A stretch of 64,000 nucleotides of DNA from the NCBI GenBank assembly GCA_963995505.1, contig OZ023187.1, positions 7,501 to 71,500 on the forward strand, read 5' to 3'. The notes under the pieces are model-generated. The model saw only the letters and a list, made by a program, of their open reading frames with translations. It made no database searches and was not told the origin of the DNA. Source of the DNA: Hypericum androsaemum. Taxonomy: Eukaryota; Streptophyta; Magnoliopsida; Malpighiales; Hypericaceae. This document shows, in pieces, positions 55,314 through 64,000 of the stretch (position 1 is its first letter; the number at the start of each line of letters is the position of its first letter). Made by a program: the position numbers and the translations under genes.

Positions 55314-57457
55314 GGGCCCAAATCCACCTACCCTAGCTAGTTTTGAGAAAAGTGGGTCGAAGTTGCTCAAAAGCCGCCTTGGAAGAGAGGAGACCATCGG
55401 ACGAGTGTGTCCACACCATGTGATCTGAGTCAGGAGGGCCCATATAATAATTTTGTAGATCGTCCACAATAAGCGGGAAGGAATTCAGAAAATTCCTCTG
55501 GATCAGCCGGTTACCATTAGACCGATAATCCAAAACAGGGAAGACATAGAGGTGCCGCATGTGTGCAGGGATCCCAACCTTATCAGCAATGATGTATCCT
55601 AACTAATAGTCCAGCCAGAAGTTGGCCGAAGAGTTTTCCCCGATGATCATTTGTGAAGCCTGTTGAATATCTGAATAGCAGAGATGAAAACCCTTCAAAA
55701 GCAAGGATCGAACATGCTCCCTCGGGACATGCCCATCAGACATATAGAGCCAGTCTCTGAGAATCTCATAGTGATCAGAGGGATTATACATAATATTCTA
55801 GGAGAGGCGGTTCAAGAAGGCCAAGTTCATATGAGCAATGGATCGAAGGCCAATACCACCTTCCTCTCGAGGAGTACATACCCTTTTCTAAGGTATAGAA
55901 GAAGTGCCCCGACCACGAATGTCTCCAGTCCAAACAAAATTTCGTATACATGCATCGACATGTTCAGAAAGCGATGTTGGCCATTTATAGATCATCATAG
56001 AGTGGGTTAAAGAACTCTGAATCACAGATTGGATCAAAAAGACCCTTCCTGCCATGGAGAGTGAGGAGCCTTTCCAACAGGAGAATTTTGCCCAGATTTC
56101 ATCCATAAGTGCCTAAATTTATGGCCCGTCGAAGTTATGAGGGTTTTCTAGGACCCGAAATGGCCCGAAAAAGGCCGTTACAGGCTATAAAAAGAGAATA
56201 AATATGTGTTGTCCTAAAATAGTCAAGAATAAGATGTGGTGGAGTTAGGGAGCAACATAAGAAGCAATGAAGATCAAGGAAATGAGAGAATAGTGAAAAA
56301 AGGCAGGAAAAGGCCCAAAACGACCGAAAAAGGGCCCGAAATGGCCCGAAAAAGGATGTTACATGCCATAAAAAGAGAATAAACAACAGGTATCCTAAAT
56401 TAGTCAAGAACATGTGGCGGAGTTAGGGAGCAGCATAAGAAGCAATGAGTATCAAGGAAATGAGAGAATAGTAGAAAAATTCCCGAAAAGGCCATAATGG
56501 GGCCATTAAAACCCTTATAACTTCTTTATAAAGCCGATTTTGGGGTCAAAACTTTGGCATTTCATGCCCTAGGAAAGCGAGCATATAGGTCATAGAATTA
56601 TCTTCGATTTGATATATTATAGTGGCCGTAACTCCAAACGAGTCAAAATTTATGGCCCGGGGCCCAAATCCACCTACCCTAGCTAGTTTTGAGGAAAGTG
56701 GGTCGAAGTTGCTCAAAAGCCGCCTTGGAAGAGAGGAGACCATCGGACGAGTGTGTCCACATCATGTGATCTGAGTCAGGAGGGCCCATATAATAATTTT
56801 GTAGATCGTCCACAATAAGCGGGAAGGAATTCAGAAAATTCCTCTGGATCAGCCGGTTACCATTAGACCGATAATCCGAAACAGGGAAGACACAGAGGTG
56901 CCACATGTGTGCAGGGATCCCAACCTTATCAGCAATGATGTATCCGAACTAATAGTCCAGCCAGAAGTTGGCCGAAGAGTTTTCCCCGATGATCATTTGT
57001 GAAGCATGTTGAATATCTGAATAGCAGAGACGAAAACCCTTCAAAAGCGATGATCGAACATGCTCCCTCGGGACATGCCCATCAGACATATAGAGCCAGT
57101 CTCTGAGAATCTCATAGTGATCAGAGGGATTATACATAATATTCTAGGAGAGGCGGTTCAAGAAGGCCAAGTTCATATGAGCAATGGATCGAAGGCCAAT
57201 ACCACCTTCCTCGAGGAGTACATACCCTTTTCTAAGGTATAGAAGAAGTGCCCCGACCACGAATGTCTCCAGTCCAAACAAAATTTCGTATACAGGCATC
57301 GACATGTTCAGAAAGCGATGTTGGCCATTTATATATCATCATAGAGTGGGTTAAAGAACTCTGAATCACAGATTGGATCAAAAAGACCCTTCCTGCCATG
57401 GTGAGTGAGGAGCCTTTACAACAGGAGAATTTTGCCCAGATTTCATCCATAAGTGCC
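55314..57457 (-). repeat. 0.8-kb direct duplication within J2 (55,314-56,114 and 56,660-57,457)
   Basis: Both copies begin GGGCCCAAATCCACCTACC and end TTCATCCATAAGTGCCT. By eye they differ at about five positions in the first 260 bp, so the duplication is recent compared with the arms. The 545-bp satellite-like insert lies between them. Confidence 0.9.
56115..56659. repeat. Satellite-like insert between duplicated LINE segments
   Basis: Non-LINE DNA of 545 bp. It begins AAATTTATGGCCCG and has the same 14 bases again at its end (from about 56,647), a 532-bp period, as if one monomer plus the start of the next. Inside it a segment with CCCGAAATGGCCCGAAAAAGG is repeated with a 181-bp period (56,154 and 56,335). 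No ORF with a recognisable product. The CGTAACTCCAAACGAGTCAAA phrase resembles plant satellite sequence in style; the family cannot be named. Confidence 0.65.
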
Positions 57458-59684
57458 TGCAAGTATCTGCGACGAGGCAGACCCAGAAATGATAGGGAGT
57501 GAGCCTTCAGAGATTCCAAGTTCAGTCTGTACTTGAGATCATTTTCCTCTAGCCAAATGAGTTCCAAAGTAGACTCGAGATTTCTGTGGGTTATAGAATT
57601 CACCCGAGCAGTCCGCATATTCCTGGAGGATAGACAATATCATTCTATAATTACTAGTAGTGGCCTTACAGAAAATAATAACATCATCAGTATATAAGAG
57701 ATGTGAAGGGAAAAGAGAACTTCTCCCAGCTTTGAAACATTCCAGTTCCTGTAAAGCAGCCGCTTCCTGGAGGCGTCTACTGAAGTATCCAGCTGGGATC
57801 CCATCAATGAGAATTGAAAGAATGGCAGAACTCAGTATGTGCCGAATCATGTTGATGAATGTAGGAGAGAGCCCCCAGCTATTTAGAACCTCCAAGAGGA
57901 AATTCCAGCTAAGCGTGTTGAAAGTCTTCATAATGTCCACTTTGATGGCCATATTTCCTGTGCTTCTTCTTCAATCAAGGCAATTGATTCCTTCCAAAGC
58001 AAGTGCCAAGCAATCATGTATTCTTCTCCCAGCAACAAAGCCAAACTGATGGGTGGTGAGCTGCTTCGCGAGAATAAGACCAATGCGAGAAGGTAAAATG
58101 TTGGTCACTACTTTATACAGGAAATTGCCCAGAACAATAGGTCTGTAATCTTCCACTTTGATAGCCCATTGAAATTTGGGAATAAGGACAACAAAGTTTG
58201 AGTTCGGTCTATCAGGAAGACGACCCTGTAAAATGAAATACTGTACAGTACTAGTGACTTCCGGGCCAATTATAATCCAGGTAGACTGGAAAAAGTGCCC
58301 ACTAAACCCGTCAGGGCCTGGGGCACTGTCAGGATCCATATCAAAAATAGTGTCCCGCACCTCCTCAAACGAAGGAACTCTAATAAGATCCTCATTTTGC
58401 ACAAAAGAAACCTCAGGAGTGATCAACCGATTAATCAAATGTGAAGAAACAGGAACTCGCTGTGAGTCAGAGAAGAGATCCTGAAAATAAGCCACATATG
58501 TTCACGGATCCTAGTTTTATCCTCCGTGATAGTCCCATCAATCATAAGGGAGTTAATGCCTAACTGACTTCTTCGGATTTGAACACTCCTGTGAAAGAAA
58601 GAGGAGTTGCGATCACCATTTTTAAGCCAAGAGATACGAGCTTGCTGTCTGAGAGAAAGGCTGTGTTGCTCCACGGTTACATTACAGTGTTCTAAAGCAG
58701 TAGCTTCATTTGAGACAAGCTCGTCCAGAGGGCTAAGATCTTCTATTCTAGCTTGAGCAAGCTCCACCTGTCTGTTAGAGAGGTCCAAATTGAGGCGAAT
58801 GTCTCCGAAGGACTCGCGATTCCAAGATTGGAGAGTTCATTTTAGTCTACACAACTTGGCCATCAGAGAGGACATGGAATTTGTAGAGGTCTGGAAAATG
58901 GACCAAGAAGACCGAACCACCTCTAGAAATCCATCATGTTTCGACCACATATTTTGGTAACGAAAGGGGCGAGCACACAGATAGTCCTACTCATCCTGAC
59001 AATCCAAAAGTATAGGCTTGTGATTAGAGGTATTACGAAACAGAGCAATGCATTTAACCGAGTACCAGTGATCCATGAAGGAGCAAGACGTCAAGACACG
59101 GTCGAGATGGGATTGCATGTATCTCCCTACATATTTTCCATTAGAGTAGGTGTATTTACTACCAGAAAGAGGAACATCCATAAGCTCACAGACGCTGATA
59201 AAAGCTTGAAAGTCAATACAAGAGCGGGAGTTGGGGAGATAACTACTCATTCTTTTATGAGCGCCAAGAACCGCATTGAAATCACCTATTAACATTTTGG
59301 GCAAAGCAGGAAGGTTCATAATATCATCCCAAAGCTTGCATCGAGGAGAGTAATTGACATGAGCATAAATGAAACCAATCAAGATGGTGTGCCACTGCCA
59401 AGTGGTTTGAATAACAATAGCATGTGAAGAAGAGAGCACAATAATTTCCATCGACCCGACAGGTTGTCGAGTAAAAATCCAAATGCAAGGAAGTTTTCTA
59501 GCTCTTTTATTGATCCCAATCAGGCGATACCCAAAAGAGTTCCAAAAATGGTCATATATCGTGTCAATATTCACTATAGGCTCAGCAATGGCTAACCAAA
59601 GAGGTTTATGTTTAAGGCAATGTTCCCTGAGTTTGGTTCGGGAGTGTTCATTCCCGATACCTCGAATATTCTAGAAGAGTACCT

Positions 59685-60808
59685 TCATTGTGCCCTGGAG
59701 GGCAAGTCTTTGGGAGACGAATTTGTCTGTTGTAAAGTTCGACTTCTAGTCCTAACCAAAGTAGTATTAGTCGAGGCGTTCCCTCCTTGTGCCGTGCAGC
59801 CAGTTGCAACAATAGATATGAGATTCATTTGTGGGGAGTCCCTGTTGTCAACAATCGTAATTCCAGAAGGTCGAGTTCCTAGGATTGGCAAAGCACCGGT
59901 AGGTAAGCTACAATGAATGTTACCTGTTTGAACTGGTTAGTCAGGTAAACTTGGGTTGGAACCATTGATAACTTGATCAGATAAATCAGCCAAATCCTGG
60001 TCTGGGATATCCAGTTCCGAAACTAGTGGCATTTCTGTAGGAACGAGATCTGAAGTGTCCTCAGGGTCAACTTGTCCAATAGAAGCAGAAGGTGAAGCCT
60101 GGTCACTTGGTTCTGTTGAGAGACGATTTACCTCGCAGTCAATTTCTTCTAAACTTCGTGCCACAAAGTCTGGAGAGTTGGCATATTGTGAAGGAGAGAG
60201 CTCTACATCCATTGGAGCTAAGGAGGTGGGTCTGTGCTCTCCGATTGCAGTGGGTCTTTCCTGGGGAGACACACCTTTAATAGTCTGGGTCGGAGTGCCC
60301 CATTCTCTAGTTGGACTCTCCAAAATCTGGTTAGTCACAATAGCTTCATCAGCAAGGGCATCAAAAGCGTTGGATGTGGAAGCTCCTTCTTGTGTGATAG
60401 GAGTGTCCTGAGTAGCTTTTTTCTGCCACCTGTGCTTGTCGCTGTCAAGACTCTCCTTTTCGGGTTGTGAATTGTGTCCAGTTGCATGAATTGGCTTTTT
60501 CCCTCTCGAAAGTTTGCTGCGTCGAGCAGTGTCTCCTGAATATTTAGGATGAAGTTTCCTGCAAACAGCATTAGTATGACCAATGATACGTAGTGATCAC
60601 AGAAGCGTGGCAGTTCTTCAATCACAATATCAATTACAATGATTCTATTGGATAATTCCATAAGAACTTGATTTGTTATCTTCTTGGCCAAATCCACTTC
60701 CACCAGGACTCTCACATTGATGCTTTTAGAGCTATTAAAAGCATCTGAATCCACCCTAATAGGGTCCCCTACTGCTTCTGCAATGCCAAAAATGATATCA
60801 GAAGCCAC
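59685..60808 (-). pseudogene. LINE ORF1 of J2, 3' half
   Basis: It starts abruptly in DUF4283 (MASDIIFGIAEAVGDPIRVD), with a one-base loss inside the zinc knuckle (near 60,590) that destroys the C-x2-C spacing. Another frame (60,338-59,937) carries the acidic tail with DIPDQDLADLSDQ. It ends RAQ, TGA at 59,687-59,685. Upstream sequence is missing. Confidence 0.86.
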
Positions 60809-61092
60809 AAACCGGCAGTCTGGGGGTTCAGCTTCCCGACAATAGCCGAGAGGCCAAAATCCTAAACAAAACCTAGCCTCGAGTTAACCCTTATAAGGGT
60901 TCCACCCACCCTACCACTCGAGGAGAGAAAGAGTGACAAACTCGAACACCTAGAGTAAGCGGTTGCAACTGGAGGCCTCAGTAAAAACCTATCGCCGCCA
61001 AACGATAGGGAAAAAGAGCCCCAAACCCGTTAGAGTTGCAGTGCCCTATTACATGATAAACTGCACAAAAACAAACGAACAAAGCCAAGAAG
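60809..61092 (-). other. Partial 3' UTR of copy L
   Basis: The first 280 bp of the family 3' UTR on -, ending at GACTGCCGGTT where relatives read GACGGCCGAC. Includes hairpin 1. Non-coding. Confidence 0.8.
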
Positions 61093-64000
61093 TCAAGGCA
61101 CGAAGCGATGAAAAGGCATTCCAGAGAGATCCAGTCTAATATGTTTCAGCCGCCCATGCGGGAAATTCGACCACCAGCCACTTATCGGTATTTTGGTCAT
61201 CGAGTCAGCTACCGCATTACCTTCACGAAAGATGTGCGTGACCTGAAAATGCATATCAGCTCGAAGATGTTGTATATGTGCTCACCTGCTTCTGAAGCGC
61301 CAAGGGACCTCCGCATGTTGAGCCTGAAAAAGATGAAGAACATATGTGGAGTCCGTCTCCAGCCATAAATGCAACCATCTATTATGGTGAGTAATTTCAA
61401 TCGCAAACATGGCAGCTGTAAGTTCAGCTTTGAAAGCATATCTGGTGCCCAAATGTTGGACAAAACATCCGCAGACAAACCCTCGATGGTTCCGGAAGAC
61501 CCCAGTAGCCGAGGATGGACCAGGAGCCCCCGCTGCGCTTCCATCGGTATTACATTTGGTCCATGTCGAAAGCGTCCAGTACCAATAAACCTCTTTGATC
61601 ACGGGAGCTTTACCTGGGTGAGGGGTCACCCAAAAACAGAGCAAAGTGGAGAGCTCCTCCTAAGAACAAAAAGTGTGACCGATCTCCAAGATCTCCATTT
61701 CAGCAACAAGGTTTCTGATGAGGGTCATTACTGAGTCCAGTGTGTGACTCTTACTATCAAAAATCCGCTGGTTGCTTTCCATCCAAATGACCCAGGCACA
61801 GGAGATGAACGCAGTTTGCCACAGGGCCAAAATTTGTGGCCTGAAAGTCGCCTTCATTGCCTATAAAAGCAATTCATTGAAGCTAGCGGGGTCTCTCCAC
61901 GGGATGTGTAAAACTTCGAAAAGTTTTTTCCAGAGAGATGTCGAGCAGGTGCAGTCCCCTAAAAGGTAATCCAGCTCTTCGGTGTGATTCCTGCAAAGAA
62001 AATAGATGGAGGGGCCGGTGAAGCCCATGCACCTTTGAAGAGATTCTGAGGTAGGGAGAGCTCCATGTATAGCTCTCCAGATGACAAGCGATCTGCGGGG
62101 AGGGATGAATCGGGCCCAAATCCACCTGCCCCCGCTAGTTTTGAGAAAAGTGGGTCGAAGATGCTCAAATGCCACCTTGGAAGTGAGGAGACCATCAGAC
62201 GAGTGTTTCCACAACATGTGATCTGATTCAGGAGGTCTCAGGTAATACTGTTGAAGGTCGTTCATAATGTGCGGAAAGGAGTTGAGAAAATTCCACTGGA
62301 TCAGCCAGTTACCATTAGCTGGATAGTCTCAAACAGGGAAGACACAGAGGTATCCCAAACTTATTGGCGATGATGTATACTAACCAATTGTCTAGCCAGA
62401 AATTGGCCGAGGAGTTTTCCCCGATGATCATTTGTGATGCCTGTTGAATATCCGCATAGTAGAGACGAAAACCCTTCTGAAGCGAGGATCGAACATGCTC
62501 CCTCGGGACATGCTCATCAGACATATAGAGCCGATCTCTGAGCATCTCATAATGATCAGAGTGATCATACATAATATTCCAGGAGAGGCGGTTTAAGAAG
62601 GCCAAGTTCTTGTGAGCAATGGAATGAAGGCCAATACCACCTTCCTCACGAGGAGTACAAACCCTTTTCCAAGGTACAGAACAAACGCCCTGACCATGAA
62701 TGTCTCCAGTCCAGACAAAATTATGTACACATGCATCAACATGTTCAGTAAGCGATGTTGGCCATTTATATATCATCATAGAGTGGGTTAGAGAGCTCTG
62801 AATCAATCATGAATTCCCCGCTCTGTCAAGGCAATTGATTCCCTCCGAAGCCATTGCCAAGCAATCATGAATTCTTTACCCAGGGACAAAGCCGAACTGA
62901 TGGTTGGTGAGTAGCTTTGAGATAATGAGGCCAAAACGAGAGGCCAAAATCTTGGTCACCACTTTATACAGGAAGTTGCCCAGCACAATAGGTCTATAGT
63001 CTTCGACTTTGATAGCCCCCTGAAACTTGGGAATCAGGACAACAAAATTTGAATTCAGTCTGTCAGTCAGAAGACCCTGCAAAAATAAGTCATGCACAGC
63101 AGAGGTGACATCCGAGCCAATGATAGTCCTGGTAGACTGGAAAAAATGCCCGCTAAACATATCCAGACCCGGGGCACTGTCGAGATCCATATCAAAAACT
63201 GTGTCCCACACCTCCTCAGACGAAGGGACTCTAAGAAGATCCTCATTTTGCTCAACAGAAACCTCCGAGGTGATCAAGCGGTTAATCAGAGGAGAAGAAA
63301 TAGGTAGTTGCTGAGATTCAAAAAAGAGGTCCTGAAAATACGCCACAATATGCTCACATATCCTAGCTTTGTCCTCCGTGACAATCCCATCAATCATGAG
63401 GGCATTCATACCTAAATGGCTTCTTCGAATTTGTACACTCCTGTGGAAGAACGAGGTGTTACGATCACCATTCTGCTGCCAAGTAATACGGGTTTGATGC
63501 CTGAGAAAGAGACTGTGCTGCTCCAGGGTAACATTGTAATTTCTTAAAGCCACCGTCTCATCCAAAACAAGATCATCCAGAGGGCCAAGGTCTTTGATTC
63601 GAGCTTGAGCAAGCTCCACCTGCTTGTAAGAGAGGTCCAGGTTAAGTTTGATGTCACCGAAAGACTCTCGGTTCCAAGTTTGTAGAGTGCGTTTGAGTTG
63701 GTGCAGCTTGGCCATCAGAGAGCACACGGCATTTGGAGAGGTTTGGATAGGAGCCCAAGCAGATCGAACCACCTGCAAGAAGTCATCGTGTTTGGACCAC
63801 ATATTTTGGTAACAAAAAGGGCGAGCTCCCAGGTATTCATGTTCCTCCTGACAATCCAAAAGTAAAGGTTTGTGGTCAGAGGTATTACGGAAAAGAGCAA
63901 TGCACTTAACCGAATGACAGAGATCCATGAATAGGCAGGAAGTCAAGACCCGACCAAGTCGGGATTCCATGTAGTTCCCTGCATAATTGCCATTAGAATA
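61093..64000 (-). pseudogene. LINE ORF2 of copy L, RT core deleted
   Basis: Reading from the window end: the end of the endonuclease (ESRLGRV, SDHKP), then an open stretch to 62,876 including YRPIVLGNFLYKVV and FGFVPG followed by TAA. Then INCLDR is joined directly to QSSLTHSMMIYKW at about 62,815, removing VDIRKAFD, GVRQGDP and YADD. Later frames carry the finger (62,265-61,861) and RNase H (61,644-61,282 and on), ending FHRFVP, TGA at 61,095-61,093. It cannot encode a polymerase. Confidence 0.88.

Larger units (their letters stand above)
46418..57690 (-). repeat. Right arm of large inverted duplication
   Basis: It mirrors the left arm: K', T11', RPL17 pseudogene, T10', J2. It is longer than the left arm because of a 0.8-kb tandem duplication with a 545-bp insert and because J1 lost about 0.85 kb. 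Homology to the left arm ends at 57,690, exactly where the copia LTR begins in the left arm; J2 itself continues. Confidence 0.92.
54296..59688 (-). pseudogene. LINE ORF2 of J2, rearranged
   Basis: The start is the ATG of an ATGA overlap at 59,688, but codon 6 is TAG instead of Trp. Endonuclease: 59,574-58,987 (GDFNAV, SNHKP). RT: 58,788-57,540 with VDIMKTFN for VDIRKAFD and YTDD for YADD near 57,688, both active-site changes; the GVRQGDP segment is deleted near 57,785. The region from the RT end to the finger is present twice because of the tandem duplication. RNase H: 54,847-54,300, ending FHRFAP. Clearly inactive. Confidence 0.87.
54241..60808 (-). mobile_element. LINE copy J2, rearranged
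   Basis: Minus-strand copy with a truncated 3' UTR (54,241-54,295), ORF2 (59,688-54,296) and the 3' half of ORF1 (60,808-59,685). It is interrupted by the 56,115-56,659 insert and by duplication of 55,314-56,114. It breaks at 60,808 within DUF4283 and joins directly to the 3' UTR of copy L without telomeric repeats. Confidence 0.9.
60809..64000 (-). mobile_element. LINE copy L (runs past window end)
   Basis: A minus-strand element with a partial 3' UTR (60,809-61,092; hairpin 1 at 60,988-61,009), ORF2 from the window end to 61,093, and a deletion of about 0.7 kb at 62,808-62,822. The A-tail and distal half of the 3' UTR are missing at the junction with J2. Confidence 0.9.

Noticed and set aside
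1..64000. tRNA or rRNA genes
   Set aside because: No cloverleaf-like or rRNA-like segments were noticed; reading by eye cannot exclude a short degenerate SINE.

Overview
This window is eukaryotic, non-genic plant DNA, most likely from a subtelomeric or chromosome-end region of an angiosperm. The spacers between elements are the plant-type telomeric repeat (CCCTAAA)n, the transposons are plant L1-clade LINEs (DUF4283 plus zinc-knuckle ORF1; endonuclease, reverse transcriptase and RNase H in ORF2), and there is a decayed Ty1/copia element and a processed pseudogene of ribosomal protein L17 (uL22). I see no intact host gene, tRNA, rRNA or CRISPR. The species cannot be named from this sequence. 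Copy labels A to L are mine.

Layout, left block (1-33,993, all elements on +): copy A (3' end only) - telomeric repeat T1 - copy B (near full length) - T2 - copy C (3' UTR only) - T3 - copy F (a different, ORF1-only element) - T4 - copy E (3' part) - T5 - copy D (full length, 8.6 kb, best preserved) - T6 (950 bp of degenerate telomeric variants) - copy G - T7 - copy H - T8 - copy I (near full length) - T9. Every element ends in a short A-tract that runs straight into CCCTAAA in the same phase. Next come a 5'-truncated copia element with its 3' LTR (33,994-36,968) and a large inverted duplication.

The left arm (36,969-46,285) reads J1 - T10 - RPL17 pseudogene - T11 - K. After a 132-bp asymmetric centre (46,286-46,417) the right arm (46,418-57,690) carries the same order in reverse. 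The right arm also holds a recent 0.8-kb tandem duplication with a satellite-like 545-bp filler. Beyond it lie the rest of J2 (to 60,808) and copy L (60,809 to the window end), both on -.

How it fits together: the likely autonomous element is the B/D/I type. It has ORF1 (about 1,080-1,110 codons) and ORF2 (1,381 codons once the indels of B or D are counted back) joined by an ATGA stop-start overlap. The 3' UTR has two conserved hairpins, one with a compensatory base change, and ends in TTTTCGCC plus A(9) or A(12). The arrangement - one orientation relative to telomeric DNA, polyA abutting CCCTAAA every time, variable 5' truncation, and telomeric repeats between successive insertions - suggests a plant LINE lineage that inserts into, or is primed from, telomeric TTTAGGG DNA. 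It appears also to have carried a non-autonomous ORF1-only partner and a host mRNA (RPL17) to the same target. All copies seen are disabled; D is closest to intact.
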